Assembly (NCBI GenBank): GCA_001564135.1 | Contig: LKNH01000199.1 | Span: 1-5,204, forward strand | Direction of reading: 5' to 3' | DNA: 5,204 nucleotides | DNA from: Halobacteriaceae archaeon Tc-Br11_E2g27 | Lineage (GTDB): Archaea; Halobacteriota; Halobacteria; Halobacteriales; Haloarculaceae | Part shown: positions 1 through 5,204 of the stretch, piece after piece | How the letters are laid out: every line of letters begins with the position of its first letter | How positions within the stretch are numbered: position 1 is the first letter of the stretch | Made by a program: the position numbers and the translations under genes | The notes under the pieces: model-generated | What the model saw: the letters and a program-made list of their open reading frames with translations, nothing else | What the model was told of the DNA's origin: nothing | Databases searched by the model: none

Positions 1-890
1 CAGGGAGAAGCAAGGACGCTCTCGGTCTGTTCCGCGACGAACCGGTCGACAACGCGTTGTTGTGTCGCCGTAAGCTCCGCAGTGTTCGCCAACAGCACGG
101 TTTCGCTTGGAAATAGGGATTCCCCGACAATTAAGCCATTGTCCCGAGCAGTCGAGCCCGTATGGGTGAGATACACGCCGAGTCCGGCCTCCGCAATCGC
201 TGCCTCTTCCTCCGTGCCGTTTTCGGGATAGGTAAACTCGATACCTTCCAGCGCACGGCTTCCGAGTATCGCACCAACAAGCCGCTCATACCGTGGGGAG
301 ATACACAGCGACCCAGTATAGGAGTCGACGAATGACCGGTCAAGCGGCGCAGAATCAATCACATCAGGCCGTCCGAGTAACGTATGGTAGACAGTATCGC
401 CAAGCCCAGTTGCGACACGAACGTCGGTATCAAGCGGGCTGATGCGTTCGTTAACCTCCTGTAAGGATGAAAGCGGTTCGTCACTGAGGCTAACGACCTC
501 TTCGAGCACGAGGTCGGCGCTATCAAAACCTAGCGCAAACTCGTGTGTCCGAAGCCCTCGAAGCGGTTCTTCCCGGCCGATAAGCTGGATTTCGTCGTCA
601 CCAAACGGAAGGGTGACCGAATCGAAGACGATTCGGCGAGGCATTCCCTCCCTGTCGTCACGAAAAAGCGTATATTCGGGCCGTGTTGGGGACGACAGGT
701 CGCTGTAGGCTGCCAGTCGTTCGTAGACATCCCGGTCGTCGTCCTGATTCTCCTTGGTGAGAGCTTTCTCATAACGCAACGTCGAGACGATCTCGTCGAC
801 CGTCTCCTGTGCGGTCGCCCCCGCGATGCGTTCGAGCACCGCCTCAAGCGGTCGCCCTTTGCGCGGAACGGCGACGCGAACGGTTGTCAT
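1..890 (-). CDS. HisG-like (ATP-phosphoribosyltransferase-fold) protein, 3'-truncated by window
   Basis: The frame stays open from the ATG at 890 to the window edge (296 codons, no stop seen), so the C-terminus is missing. The N-terminus (VAVPRKGR, residues 6-13) resembles the HisG opening, where a short beta strand leads into a KGR turn. Residues 118-131 (FALGFDSADLVLEE) match the HisG 'DlGItGyDvlle' strand-helix. Residues 234-269 follow the HisG catalytic block closely: AEAGLG, then THTGSTARDNGL, then an ExxxxSxxxLLAN-like end. In true HisG an Asp starts the PRPP loop (D-x-x-[ST]-G-x-T-[LM]). Here that position is Tyr240 and the last is Ala248, while TGST is kept. HisG makes phosphoribosyl-ATP in histidine synthesis, but no his genes are nearby and residues 30-115 do not align well by eye, so I infer a divergent paralogue of unknown substrate. 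An in-frame ATG at 902 would add four residues. Start 890 is preferred because a TATA-like box is centred about 26 nt upstream. Confidence 0.72.
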   Translation of the reverse strand, partial: MTTVRVAVPRKGRPLEAVLERIAGATAQETVDEIVSTLRYEKALTKENQDDDRDVYERLAAYSDLSSPTRPEYTLFRDDREGMPRRIVFDSVTLPFGDDEIQLIGREEPLRGLRTHEFALGFDSADLVLEEVVSLSDEPLSSLQEVNERISPLDTDVRVATGLGDTVYHTLLGRPDVIDSAPLDRSFVDSYTGSLCISPRYERLVGAILGSRALEGIEFTYPENGTEEEAAIAEAGLGVYLTHTGSTARDNGLIVGESLFPSETVLLANTAELTATQQRVVDRFVAEQTESVLASP

Positions 891-911
891 TACCTGTTCC
901 ATGGGCGAGAG

Positions 912-921
912 CCTAAAAACC
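912..921 (-). promoter_or_regulatory. TATA-like box for the HisG-like gene
   Basis: On the minus strand this reads GGTTTTTAGG, in otherwise GC-rich sequence. Its centre lies about 26 nt upstream of the ATG at 890, the spacing expected between an archaeal TATA box and the transcription start, so the transcript would be leaderless. The T5 run follows a GC-rich stretch after the stop of the upstream minus-strand gene (967), so it could also act as that gene's terminator. The match is by eye only. Confidence 0.45.
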
Positions 922-966
922 GCCCCGGTTCGGCCTTCCTCGCAGCCCGACTAGCACGGCGGCCAC

Positions 967-1350
967 CTACCATTGTTCGATTTGTGCTGAATCAGAAACC
1001 TCCCGGGCGTACTCATAAACCCAGGCCTCTTGTTTTGGTTCAATTAGCGAGATTTGTGTCCGTTCAAACAGCGGTTGGTCACCAGTTGCCCCTTCGAACG
1101 TATCGAGCGCAGGAAAGGCATCCACAGGACACTGATACAGTTCGCCGTGGACTCCGTTGCCCTCCTTGTCCGAGGACTCCGGAAGTTTCAGCCCTGGGTA
1201 CGCTCCAACATCGTACAGTCGGCCAGGAATGAGACAGTCCCGCTGGTACTGACAGCCACATTCGAGAAGGCGATCGTGATTCGCACAGTTTCGCTTTAGG
1301 GTGCCATAGACGGCAAGGAACGCCAACCGCTTCGAAGATCCAGACGACAT
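967..1350 (-). CDS. gamma-glutamylcyclotransferase / YtfP (AIG2-like) family protein
   Basis: This 127-residue protein has the usual length of the small cyclotransferase family (COG2105-type), which cleaves gamma-glutamyl compounds and releases 5-oxoproline. The hallmark substrate-binding turn VYGTLKR is at residues 14-20 and is followed by NH..LL (24-29), as in gamma-glutamylamine cyclotransferases. GELY (69-72) leads to LDTFEG (82-87), where Glu86 aligns with the catalytic Glu. PLFERT (93-98) matches the following 'lYxRt' strand. Most family members start 3-5 residues before the YGTLK motif, so the Ser-rich first nine residues may be an extension; a TTG at 1326 is a weaker alternative start. 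The frame runs further upstream, antisense to the neighbouring gene, but the ATG at 1350 fits the divergent promoter. Haloarchaea use gamma-glutamylcysteine as their main thiol, so that is a plausible but unproven substrate. It is transcribed toward the HisG-like gene with a 76-nt gap. Confidence 0.85.
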   Translation of the reverse strand: MSSGSSKRLAFLAVYGTLKRNCANHDRLLECGCQYQRDCLIPGRLYDVGAYPGLKLPESSDKEGNGVHGELYQCPVDAFPALDTFEGATGDQPLFERTQISLIEPKQEAWVYEYAREVSDSAQIEQW

Positions 1351-1407
1351 CAGTAGATGAGTATATAGAACGCCAGGATAATATATACAGGCGCCCGAAA
1401 GCAATAT
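1351..1407. promoter_or_regulatory. Divergent promoter between cyclotransferase and AbrB-PhoU genes
   Basis: This 57-nt intergenic region is much richer in AT than its flanks. ATAATATATA at 1378-1387 is centred about 26 nt before the ATG at 1408, giving a leaderless transcript for the PhoU-type gene. Read on the other strand, the same near-palindromic element would place a start near 1356, a 6-nt leader for the gene starting at 1350. A second TATATA stretch lies at 1362-1367 and a third (AATATATG) overlaps the plus-strand start codon. CGCC (1371-1374) and GGCG (1390-1393) flank the main box as a short inverted repeat, a possible small operator. Sharing one TATA element between both genes is inference. 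Confidence 0.6.
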
Positions 1408-2412
1408 ATGGAAACGCGAAAGGTGCAGGTGACCGGCGGGTCGACGTATACGGTTTCGCTCCCGAAGGACTGGGCGACCGAAAACGACGTCAGCGGCGGG
1501 ACAACTGTCGAATTCCACGCTGAAGACGACCTGTTGTTGCTCACGCCACAGCGTGATGACGGTCATACCGAGGGGACGCTTGACATCAGCGACCTCGAAG
1601 ACGATGATGAACTTATCCGAGCCGTCATGACGATGTACGTCAGCGGCTTCGACGTGATAACACTCACAACTGACCGCATGACAGCACACCAGCGCCGGAC
1701 CATCCGCGATGCGACACAGGGACTTGTCGGACTGGAAGTTATCGAGGAGATGCCGAACAAGATGGTTCTCCAGGACTTGCTCGATTCCTCCGAACTCTCG
1801 ATACAGAACGCCATCACCCGAATGCGACTGGTCTCGCTGACGATGCTCGAAGACGCCGTCGAGGCGCTGATTACCGACGATGACGAACTCGCCCACGACG
1901 TAATGGAGCGTGACGACGATGTCGACCGCCTCTGGTTTATGACGTCTCGTATCTTTCGAACTGTCCTTCGGAATCCCACCGCAGTCAACGAAATTGGCTT
2001 TCCACGCGAGACCTGTTTTGATTTCCAATCCGCCGCCAGACAGCTCGAACGAGTCGCCGACCACGCAACCAAGATTGCCTCGCTTGCACTCGAAGTAGGA
2101 GAGGTCCCCGAAAACGCCGCCGAACCGTTACGGAATCTCCGCAGGGAAGCCTCGTACGTCCCCGAAAAGGCGATGGAAGCGCTCCTGACAGATGATAGCG
2201 AGGAGGCCTCACGACTTGCCAGCGATGCACGCAGCCACGTCCCACGGGTTGACGAAATGGTCCGCGAAGCAGACAGAGAGATTCACGAGTTCGATACCCA
2301 GCTCGCGCAGGTGCTTGGTCTCGTCATCGATTCCCTCTCCCGAACGGCCGATTACGGGACGAACATCGCAGAAAGTGCGCTCCAGAAGGCTGCCCCACGA
2401 CCCTCGCGGTGA
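1408..2412 (+). CDS. AbrB-PhoU fusion regulator (PhoU family)
   Basis: This 334-residue cytoplasmic protein begins with an AbrB/SpoVT-type swapped-hairpin DNA-binding domain (about 1-48): RKVQVTGGSTYTVSLPKDW, then GGTTVEFH and LLLLTP. A linker domain (about 55-120) leads to the PhoU helical repeats. PhoU repeat 1 (about 125-230) carries the metal-cluster E/DxxxD signatures in ERDDDVDR (167-174) and LERVADHATKIA (213-224). Repeat 2 (about 240-328) is weaker: EADREIHEFD (287-296) and LSRTADYGTNIAE (310-322), where Tyr316 and Gly317 replace the usual His-Ala. PhoU proteins modulate phosphate transporters and their signalling, and the AbrB domain suggests direct transcriptional control. This architecture is common in haloarchaea. 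No pst transporter genes are in view, so the target could be phosphate or another ion system. It starts at the ATG at 1408, 26 nt from a TATA box, with no leader. The next gene follows after 59 nt with its own promoter. Confidence 0.88.
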   Translation: METRKVQVTGGSTYTVSLPKDWATENDVSGGTTVEFHAEDDLLLLTPQRDDGHTEGTLDISDLEDDDELIRAVMTMYVSGFDVITLTTDRMTAHQRRTIRDATQGLVGLEVIEEMPNKMVLQDLLDSSELSIQNAITRMRLVSLTMLEDAVEALITDDDELAHDVMERDDDVDRLWFMTSRIFRTVLRNPTAVNEIGFPRETCFDFQSAARQLERVADHATKIASLALEVGEVPENAAEPLRNLRREASYVPEKAMEALLTDDSEEASRLASDARSHVPRVDEMVREADREIHEFDTQLAQVLGLVIDSLSRTADYGTNIAESALQKAAPRPSR

Positions 2413-2471
2413 GCAGTTCATCCAAACTGAACATCACGTCATTTTTTATACTGGAACGCACCACCACGAGT
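2413..2471 (+). promoter_or_regulatory. Promoter of ParA-like gene, with T-tract and short inverted repeat
   Basis: ATTTTTTATA at 2441-2450 is a strong haloarchaeal-type TATA box. The box proper (2442-2449) is centred about 26 nt before the ATG at 2472, so the transcript is probably leaderless. GTTCA (2416-2420) and TGAAC (2428-2432) form a 5-bp inverted repeat just upstream, which could be a weak hairpin ending the PhoU-type transcript or an operator. The T6 run may itself terminate the upstream transcript, as U-tracts do in archaea. The promoter role is better supported than the terminator role. Confidence 0.6.
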
Positions 2472-3209
2472 ATGACAACGCGGATTCTCACGCTGGTGGG
2501 TGCGGCAGGGGGTGTCGGGACCACGCGGCTGTCGGTCGAATTCGGAGCGACACTTGCCCGAGCAGGCAACAAAGTGGCAATTGTGGATGCAGCCTTTACC
2601 ACACAGGGGCTTTCCTCCTACGTGCCCGGCCCAATCGAACATGATATGACGGCGCTGGTTACCGAGGAGGCAACGCTACAGGATGTGCTGGTCGAGTTGG
2701 ACCTCGACATCCCGGGTCAGTTGACGCTGTGTCCCGCTCGGGGGCCGTTCGAGCGCCAATCACGGGCGAAAACGGCGGTTGCTGCCGAACGGTTCGAACG
2801 ACAGCTTGCTGCCGTATCGCTTTCGCATGACCTCGTCATTGTCGATACGCCACCGGTTGGGTCGAATCCAGCAATCAGCGCGCTGAACGCGGCTGACCGA
2901 GTGGCGATTGTGACGCGACCGACCGAACGGGGTGCTGATGCCCTCGCACTCACGAAAGAGCGTCTCGGCGATATCGGCAACGCGGCGGATGTCGTCATTG
3001 CCAATCACGCAGACGAGGAGACCAAGCTACCAGATGCTGAGGTCTACGTTCCAACCAGCGAATCGCGGACGCCACAGGACGCGCCAGCGGTACTCCCCCC
3101 GGACGACACCTTCGCACCAGCAGTCTGTGGCGCAGTCGAGTCGCTGCTTGATGTTTCACTAGAGCTTGAGTTTCCCGAGTCAGGCCGACTCAGCGGCGTG
3201 TTTTCCTAA
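2472..3209 (+). CDS. ParA/MinD-like P-loop protein with degenerate Walker A
   Basis: This 245-residue protein has the fold pattern of ParA/MinD/Soj ATPases, which act as dimeric nucleotide switches in DNA partition or protein positioning. The first strand and P-loop are residues 4-20 (RILTLVGAAGGVGTTRL). The family's deviant Walker A is KGGxGK[ST]; here the first Lys is Ala12 and the phosphate-binding Lys is Thr17. Other landmarks remain: IVDAAFTTQGL (37-47) with the switch I-type Asp39, and Walker B LVIVDTPP (121-128) with Asp125. AADRVAIVTRPTERGADAL (140-158) matches the later strand and base-contact region. The C-terminal part (about 180-245) is variable. ATP binding may be altered or lost, but the Asp residues suggest the site is not simply decaying. 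A GTG at 2409 overlapping the upstream stop would add 21 residues; ATG 2472 is chosen because it suits the TATA spacing and puts the first beta strand at the N-terminus. Its partner and role are unknown. Confidence 0.8.
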   Translation: MTTRILTLVGAAGGVGTTRLSVEFGATLARAGNKVAIVDAAFTTQGLSSYVPGPIEHDMTALVTEEATLQDVLVELDLDIPGQLTLCPARGPFERQSRAKTAVAAERFERQLAAVSLSHDLVIVDTPPVGSNPAISALNAADRVAIVTRPTERGADALALTKERLGDIGNAADVVIANHADEETKLPDAEVYVPTSESRTPQDAPAVLPPDDTFAPAVCGAVESLLDVSLELEFPESGRLSGVFS

Positions 3210-3234
3210 GCAAAAGCAGCACTAACCGAGAAAA

Positions 3235-3795
3235 TCATTTGTATTTGTCATCGACGATATCCGAGACTGCGTCGGGAAGTGGTCCGCTGGCTCCCATCTT
3301 GTCCGGGGCAGTGTCCGGCATCTCGTCAGGGTCCGGTGCCCCCTCACCGGCGTCAGGGGTTGGATACTCATCGTTCTCACCAGCGCTTTTATCAGCCAGA
3401 ATTTCGGCGCTTTCCGGCGAGAGTTCGGGGACAATATCCTCGCCCGCGACTTTGCTAATTTCGTCGACGTTTCCGGCAAGGACTTTTAGCGCATCAGCAG
3501 GGTTTGGGTAGACCAGCATGTAGCCGTTTTCACCCATCGTAACCAGTTGCGTATCGGAGACGGTAACCTGTTCGTTCTGAATCGTTGCGGCAACCGCTGG
3601 AATTGCGGCCGGTCTGCCATCATCCTCTTCATCCTCTCGGATACTCCGAAGATGAACATCATCCAGGTCGATAACGTCCTTGTACTGTTTGACTGTCCGG
3701 GCACAGGCCACCAGGTCCCGCGTGACCGCCGTCTTGTGGGCGTTTTCGTGTTCGCCCTCGAAGCAGTGTTTACAAAATCGTAGTTCTATCCGCAT
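3235..3795 (-). CDS. Conserved-looking hypothetical protein with N-terminal CxxC and acidic Pro-rich tail
   Basis: I do not recognise this family. The 186-residue product starts MRIELRFCKHCFEG, with Cys8-x-x-Cys11 and further possible metal or redox ligands at His10, His16, His20 and Cys31. Residues 1-50 look like a short strand followed by a helix. An acidic REDEEDDG patch (53-60) leads to a second region (62-118) with alternating hydrophobic strands (QVTVSDTQLVTM, GYMLVYPNP). From about 120 the sequence is rich in Asp, Glu and Pro and is probably disordered. There is no signal peptide or membrane segment. The frame extends upstream to a GTG at 3876, but that codon lies next to the AT-rich promoter element and no other start codon lies between, so the ATG at 3795 is chosen. 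The gene is convergent with the ParA-like gene, with 25 nt between the stops and no strong terminator visible. A zinc-binding or thiol role is only a guess from the CxxC. Confidence 0.72.
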   Translation of the reverse strand: MRIELRFCKHCFEGEHENAHKTAVTRDLVACARTVKQYKDVIDLDDVHLRSIREDEEDDGRPAAIPAVAATIQNEQVTVSDTQLVTMGENGYMLVYPNPADALKVLAGNVDEISKVAGEDIVPELSPESAEILADKSAGENDEYPTPDAGEGAPDPDEMPDTAPDKMGASGPLPDAVSDIVDDKYK

Positions 3796-3914
3796 TAGCA
3801 GGCCCTTGGCGATGGAGGCGAAAGAGCGTTCTGATTGAGGTATTAGCCACCCACACTGGAGAGAACTCTTCGACACTGTTAATTAACGAGCAAAAGTACA
3901 CCTGATAGAATCGA
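3796..3914. promoter_or_regulatory. Divergent promoter region between CxxC protein and antiporter genes
   Basis: This 119-nt gap separates two divergent starts. The palindromic TTAATTAA at 3879-3886 is the only strong TATA-like element. For the plus strand its centre lies about 32 nt before the antiporter ATG (3915), implying a leader of roughly 5-6 nt. On the minus strand it would give a start near 3857 and a leader of about 60 nt for the gene starting at 3795. A weaker minus-strand box, GGCTAATAC (3840-3848), would give a shorter leader. No Shine-Dalgarno sequence stands out. Confidence 0.45.
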
Positions 3915-5204
3915 ATGCCAATTGACTCTGCACTCACGGTCGACCTAGCAATCATTCTTCTGAGTGCCACAGTCGTCGGCTTTCTCGCCAAGCAAACCGG
4001 GCAACCAACAATAATTGCCTACATTATCACGGGCGTCATCATCGGCCCGGTTGTGCTGGGTATCGTCGAAGTCAGCGAGTTGACTGAGACGATGTCCGAA
4101 CTCGGACTGGCGTTTTTGCTCTTTTTACTCGGTATTAAGATGCGCCTCGATGAGGTCCGCCATATCCTCCTGCCGGTTGCGAAAATATCAATCCCACAGA
4201 TGATACTTGTCGCACTGGCGGGGATGGGACTCTCTCTTGCAGTCGGGTTCACATTGCTTGAGGCGTTTCTCATCGGCCTTGCGGTGATGTATAGCTCGAC
4301 AGCAGTCGTCATCAAAATGCTCAACGACAAGGACGAAGCAACCTCCCTCCACGGAAAAATCGATGTCGGTGTGTTGCTGGTACAGGATATCGTCGTCGTC
4401 ATTATCCTCGCTGTGCTGGCTGCGGGACGTCCCGATGACATTACGCAGGTGGCGACAACCCTGGCCGTCGTGTTGGTACTCGTCGCAATCATCACTGCCG
4501 CGGCAATCGGTGCATCACAGTCCATACTTCCCCCGATTTTCCGGCGAATTGCCGACAACAAGGAGGTCTTTTTCCTTGTTGCACTCTCCTGGGCGTTCCT
4601 GTTCGTGTTCGTTTCCGACGAAATCAACCTCTTTCTGGCCCCGCTCGGGTTCGAAGATGCCTACCTTTCTATCGAGATGGGGGCGTTCCTCGCTGGACTG
4701 TCAATTGCCCAACTCCCATACAGCAAGGAACTACAGGACCGGGTGAACCCGCTGACGGACCTGTTCGTCATGATATTTTTCGTCTCCGTCGCGCTGGAAC
4801 TGCAGGCCGAAGAACTGCTGTATTACTGGCAGGAAGCTATCGTCGTTGCGCTGGCCCTGATGCCGATTAAACTCGCCATCTTTTTCCTACTTATCGACTG
4901 GCAAGGGTTCAGCCTTGAGACGACCTTCCTCGGGAGCATCAACATGATGCAGATCAGCGAGTTCGGTATCATCGTCGGTGTCGCCGCGTTCCAGGGTGAC
5001 TTCATCGACGTGGAGGTGCTCGGGTTCCTGACGCTCGTTGCGCTGATTACGATGAGTCTCTCGGTATACTTCATCGAGTACAACCACTGGCTCTTCGAGC
5101 GTACGCGGCCGTATCTCTCTCGTTGGGATACCGACGCCGAATTCGAGGGTGGAAAGCGGGAATACAACAACCACGCAGTCGTGATTGGCTATGACGAAGT
5201 GACA
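3915..5204 (+). CDS. Kef-type (CPA2) cation:proton antiporter with C-terminal RCK/TrkA-N domain, 3'-truncated
   Basis: The frame is open for 430 codons from the ATG at 3915 to the window edge. Residues 8-388 are a polytopic CPA2 membrane domain with about 12-13 hydrophobic segments. Family landmarks are GQPTIIAYIITGVIIGP (29-45), LAFLLFLLGIKMRLDEV (65-81), SSTAVVIKML (127-136), LLVQDIVVV (154-162) with the Gln157-Asp158 pair that replaces the Asp-Asp or Asn-Asp ion site in Kef proteins, FFVSVALEL (288-296), and QISEFGIIVG (346-355). After a hydrophilic linker (about 389-418), NHAVVIGY (419-426) starts a Rossmann-type TrkA-N domain, which in relatives binds NAD(H) or other nucleotides and gates transport. 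The visible loop reads GYDEVT, lacking two glycines of GxGxxG. It probably exchanges K+ or Na+ for H+ across the membrane, which matters for ion homeostasis in a salt-in cell. The specific ion cannot be told from sequence. Confidence 0.9.
   Translation, partial: MPIDSALTVDLAIILLSATVVGFLAKQTGQPTIIAYIITGVIIGPVVLGIVEVSELTETMSELGLAFLLFLLGIKMRLDEVRHILLPVAKISIPQMILVALAGMGLSLAVGFTLLEAFLIGLAVMYSSTAVVIKMLNDKDEATSLHGKIDVGVLLVQDIVVVIILAVLAAGRPDDITQVATTLAVVLVLVAIITAAAIGASQSILPPIFRRIADNKEVFFLVALSWAFLFVFVSDEINLFLAPLGFEDAYLSIEMGAFLAGLSIAQLPYSKELQDRVNPLTDLFVMIFFVSVALELQAEELLYYWQEAIVVALALMPIKLAIFFLLIDWQGFSLETTFLGSINMMQISEFGIIVGVAAFQGDFIDVEVLGFLTLVALITMSLSVYFIEYNHWLFERTRPYLSRWDTDAEFEGGKREYNNHAVVIGYDEVT

Noticed and set aside
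543..1232. A 229-codon plus-strand frame.
   Set aside because: It is antisense to both the HisG-like and cyclotransferase genes, crosses their intergenic gap and its product looks like no known protein.
967..2064. A 365-codon minus-strand frame covering the cyclotransferase gene and the first two thirds of the AbrB-PhoU gene.
   Set aside because: Only the last 127 residues match a family. The upstream 238 residues are the antisense of a well-supported PhoU gene, cross the divergent promoter and show no domain pattern.
1563..2072. A 169-codon Ser/Arg-rich minus-strand frame.
   Set aside because: It lies wholly antisense within the AbrB-PhoU gene and its Ser-rich runs are the complement of acidic codons (GAC, GAT, GAA).
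2409..2471. GTG start overlapping the AbrB-PhoU stop (GTGA) for the ParA-like gene.
   Set aside because: Tempting as translational coupling, but the added 21 residues run across the TATA box and the P-loop fold normally starts right at the ATG-2472 N-terminus.
3796..3876. Upstream GTG (3876) extension of the CxxC protein.
   Set aside because: The GTG lies next to the AT-rich promoter element, the extra 27 residues have no domain-like pattern, and a start at ATG 3795 places a natural beta strand at the N-terminus.
4019..4627. A 202-codon minus-strand frame rich in Ser, Thr, Arg and Ile.
   Set aside because: It is the antisense shadow of the antiporter membrane domain; the composition is what reverse-complemented hydrophobic codons give.
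1..5204. Search for tRNA, rRNA, CRISPR arrays, insertion sequences, toxin-antitoxin pairs or defence genes.
   Set aside because: No cloverleaf-like segments, regularly spaced repeats, transposase motifs or long terminal inverted repeats were seen; nearly all the sequence is explained by six genes and short promoters.

Overview
The window looks like ordinary chromosomal DNA from a haloarchaeon (class Halobacteria). The evidence is acidic proteins, moderately high GC (roughly mid-50s percent by eye), very short gaps between genes, no clear Shine-Dalgarno sequences, and AT-rich TATA boxes that in three cases sit about 26 nt upstream of the start codon, which is the signature of leaderless archaeal transcripts. 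An N-terminal AbrB-type domain joined to PhoU is also typical of this group. Species cannot be named from the sequence alone.

Layout: (1) 1-890, minus strand, 3'-truncated: a HisG-like protein with the ATP-phosphoribosyltransferase fold and a diverged PRPP loop. (2) 967-1350, minus: a small gamma-glutamylcyclotransferase/YtfP-family protein. (3) 1351-1407: a 57-nt divergent promoter with a near-palindromic TATA element. (4) 1408-2412, plus: an AbrB-PhoU fusion regulator. (5) 2472-3209, plus: a ParA/MinD-like protein whose P-loop lacks both canonical lysines. (6) 3235-3795, minus, convergent with the previous gene: an unrecognised small protein with an N-terminal CxxC and a Pro/Asp-rich acidic tail. 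(7) 3796-3914: a second divergent promoter region. (8) 3915-5204, plus, 3'-truncated: a Kef-type (CPA2) cation:proton antiporter that enters its C-terminal RCK/TrkA-N domain just as the window ends.

The genes do not form one obvious operon. Most have their own promoters and the strand switches repeatedly. Possible links are loose: a PhoU-type regulator and a Kef-type antiporter both relate to membrane ion or phosphate transport, and a gamma-glutamyl enzyme lies near a transporter family that in bacteria is gated by a gamma-glutamyl thiol. The most notable pattern is that three proteins keep a recognisable nucleotide-binding fold but have lost signature residues: the HisG-like PRPP loop, the ParA-like Walker A and the RCK GxGxxG. 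No RNA genes, CRISPR arrays, insertion sequences or long repeats were seen. I see no convincing multi-gene undescribed system. The degenerate ParA-like ATPase and the stand-alone HisG-like protein are the best candidates for unknown biology.
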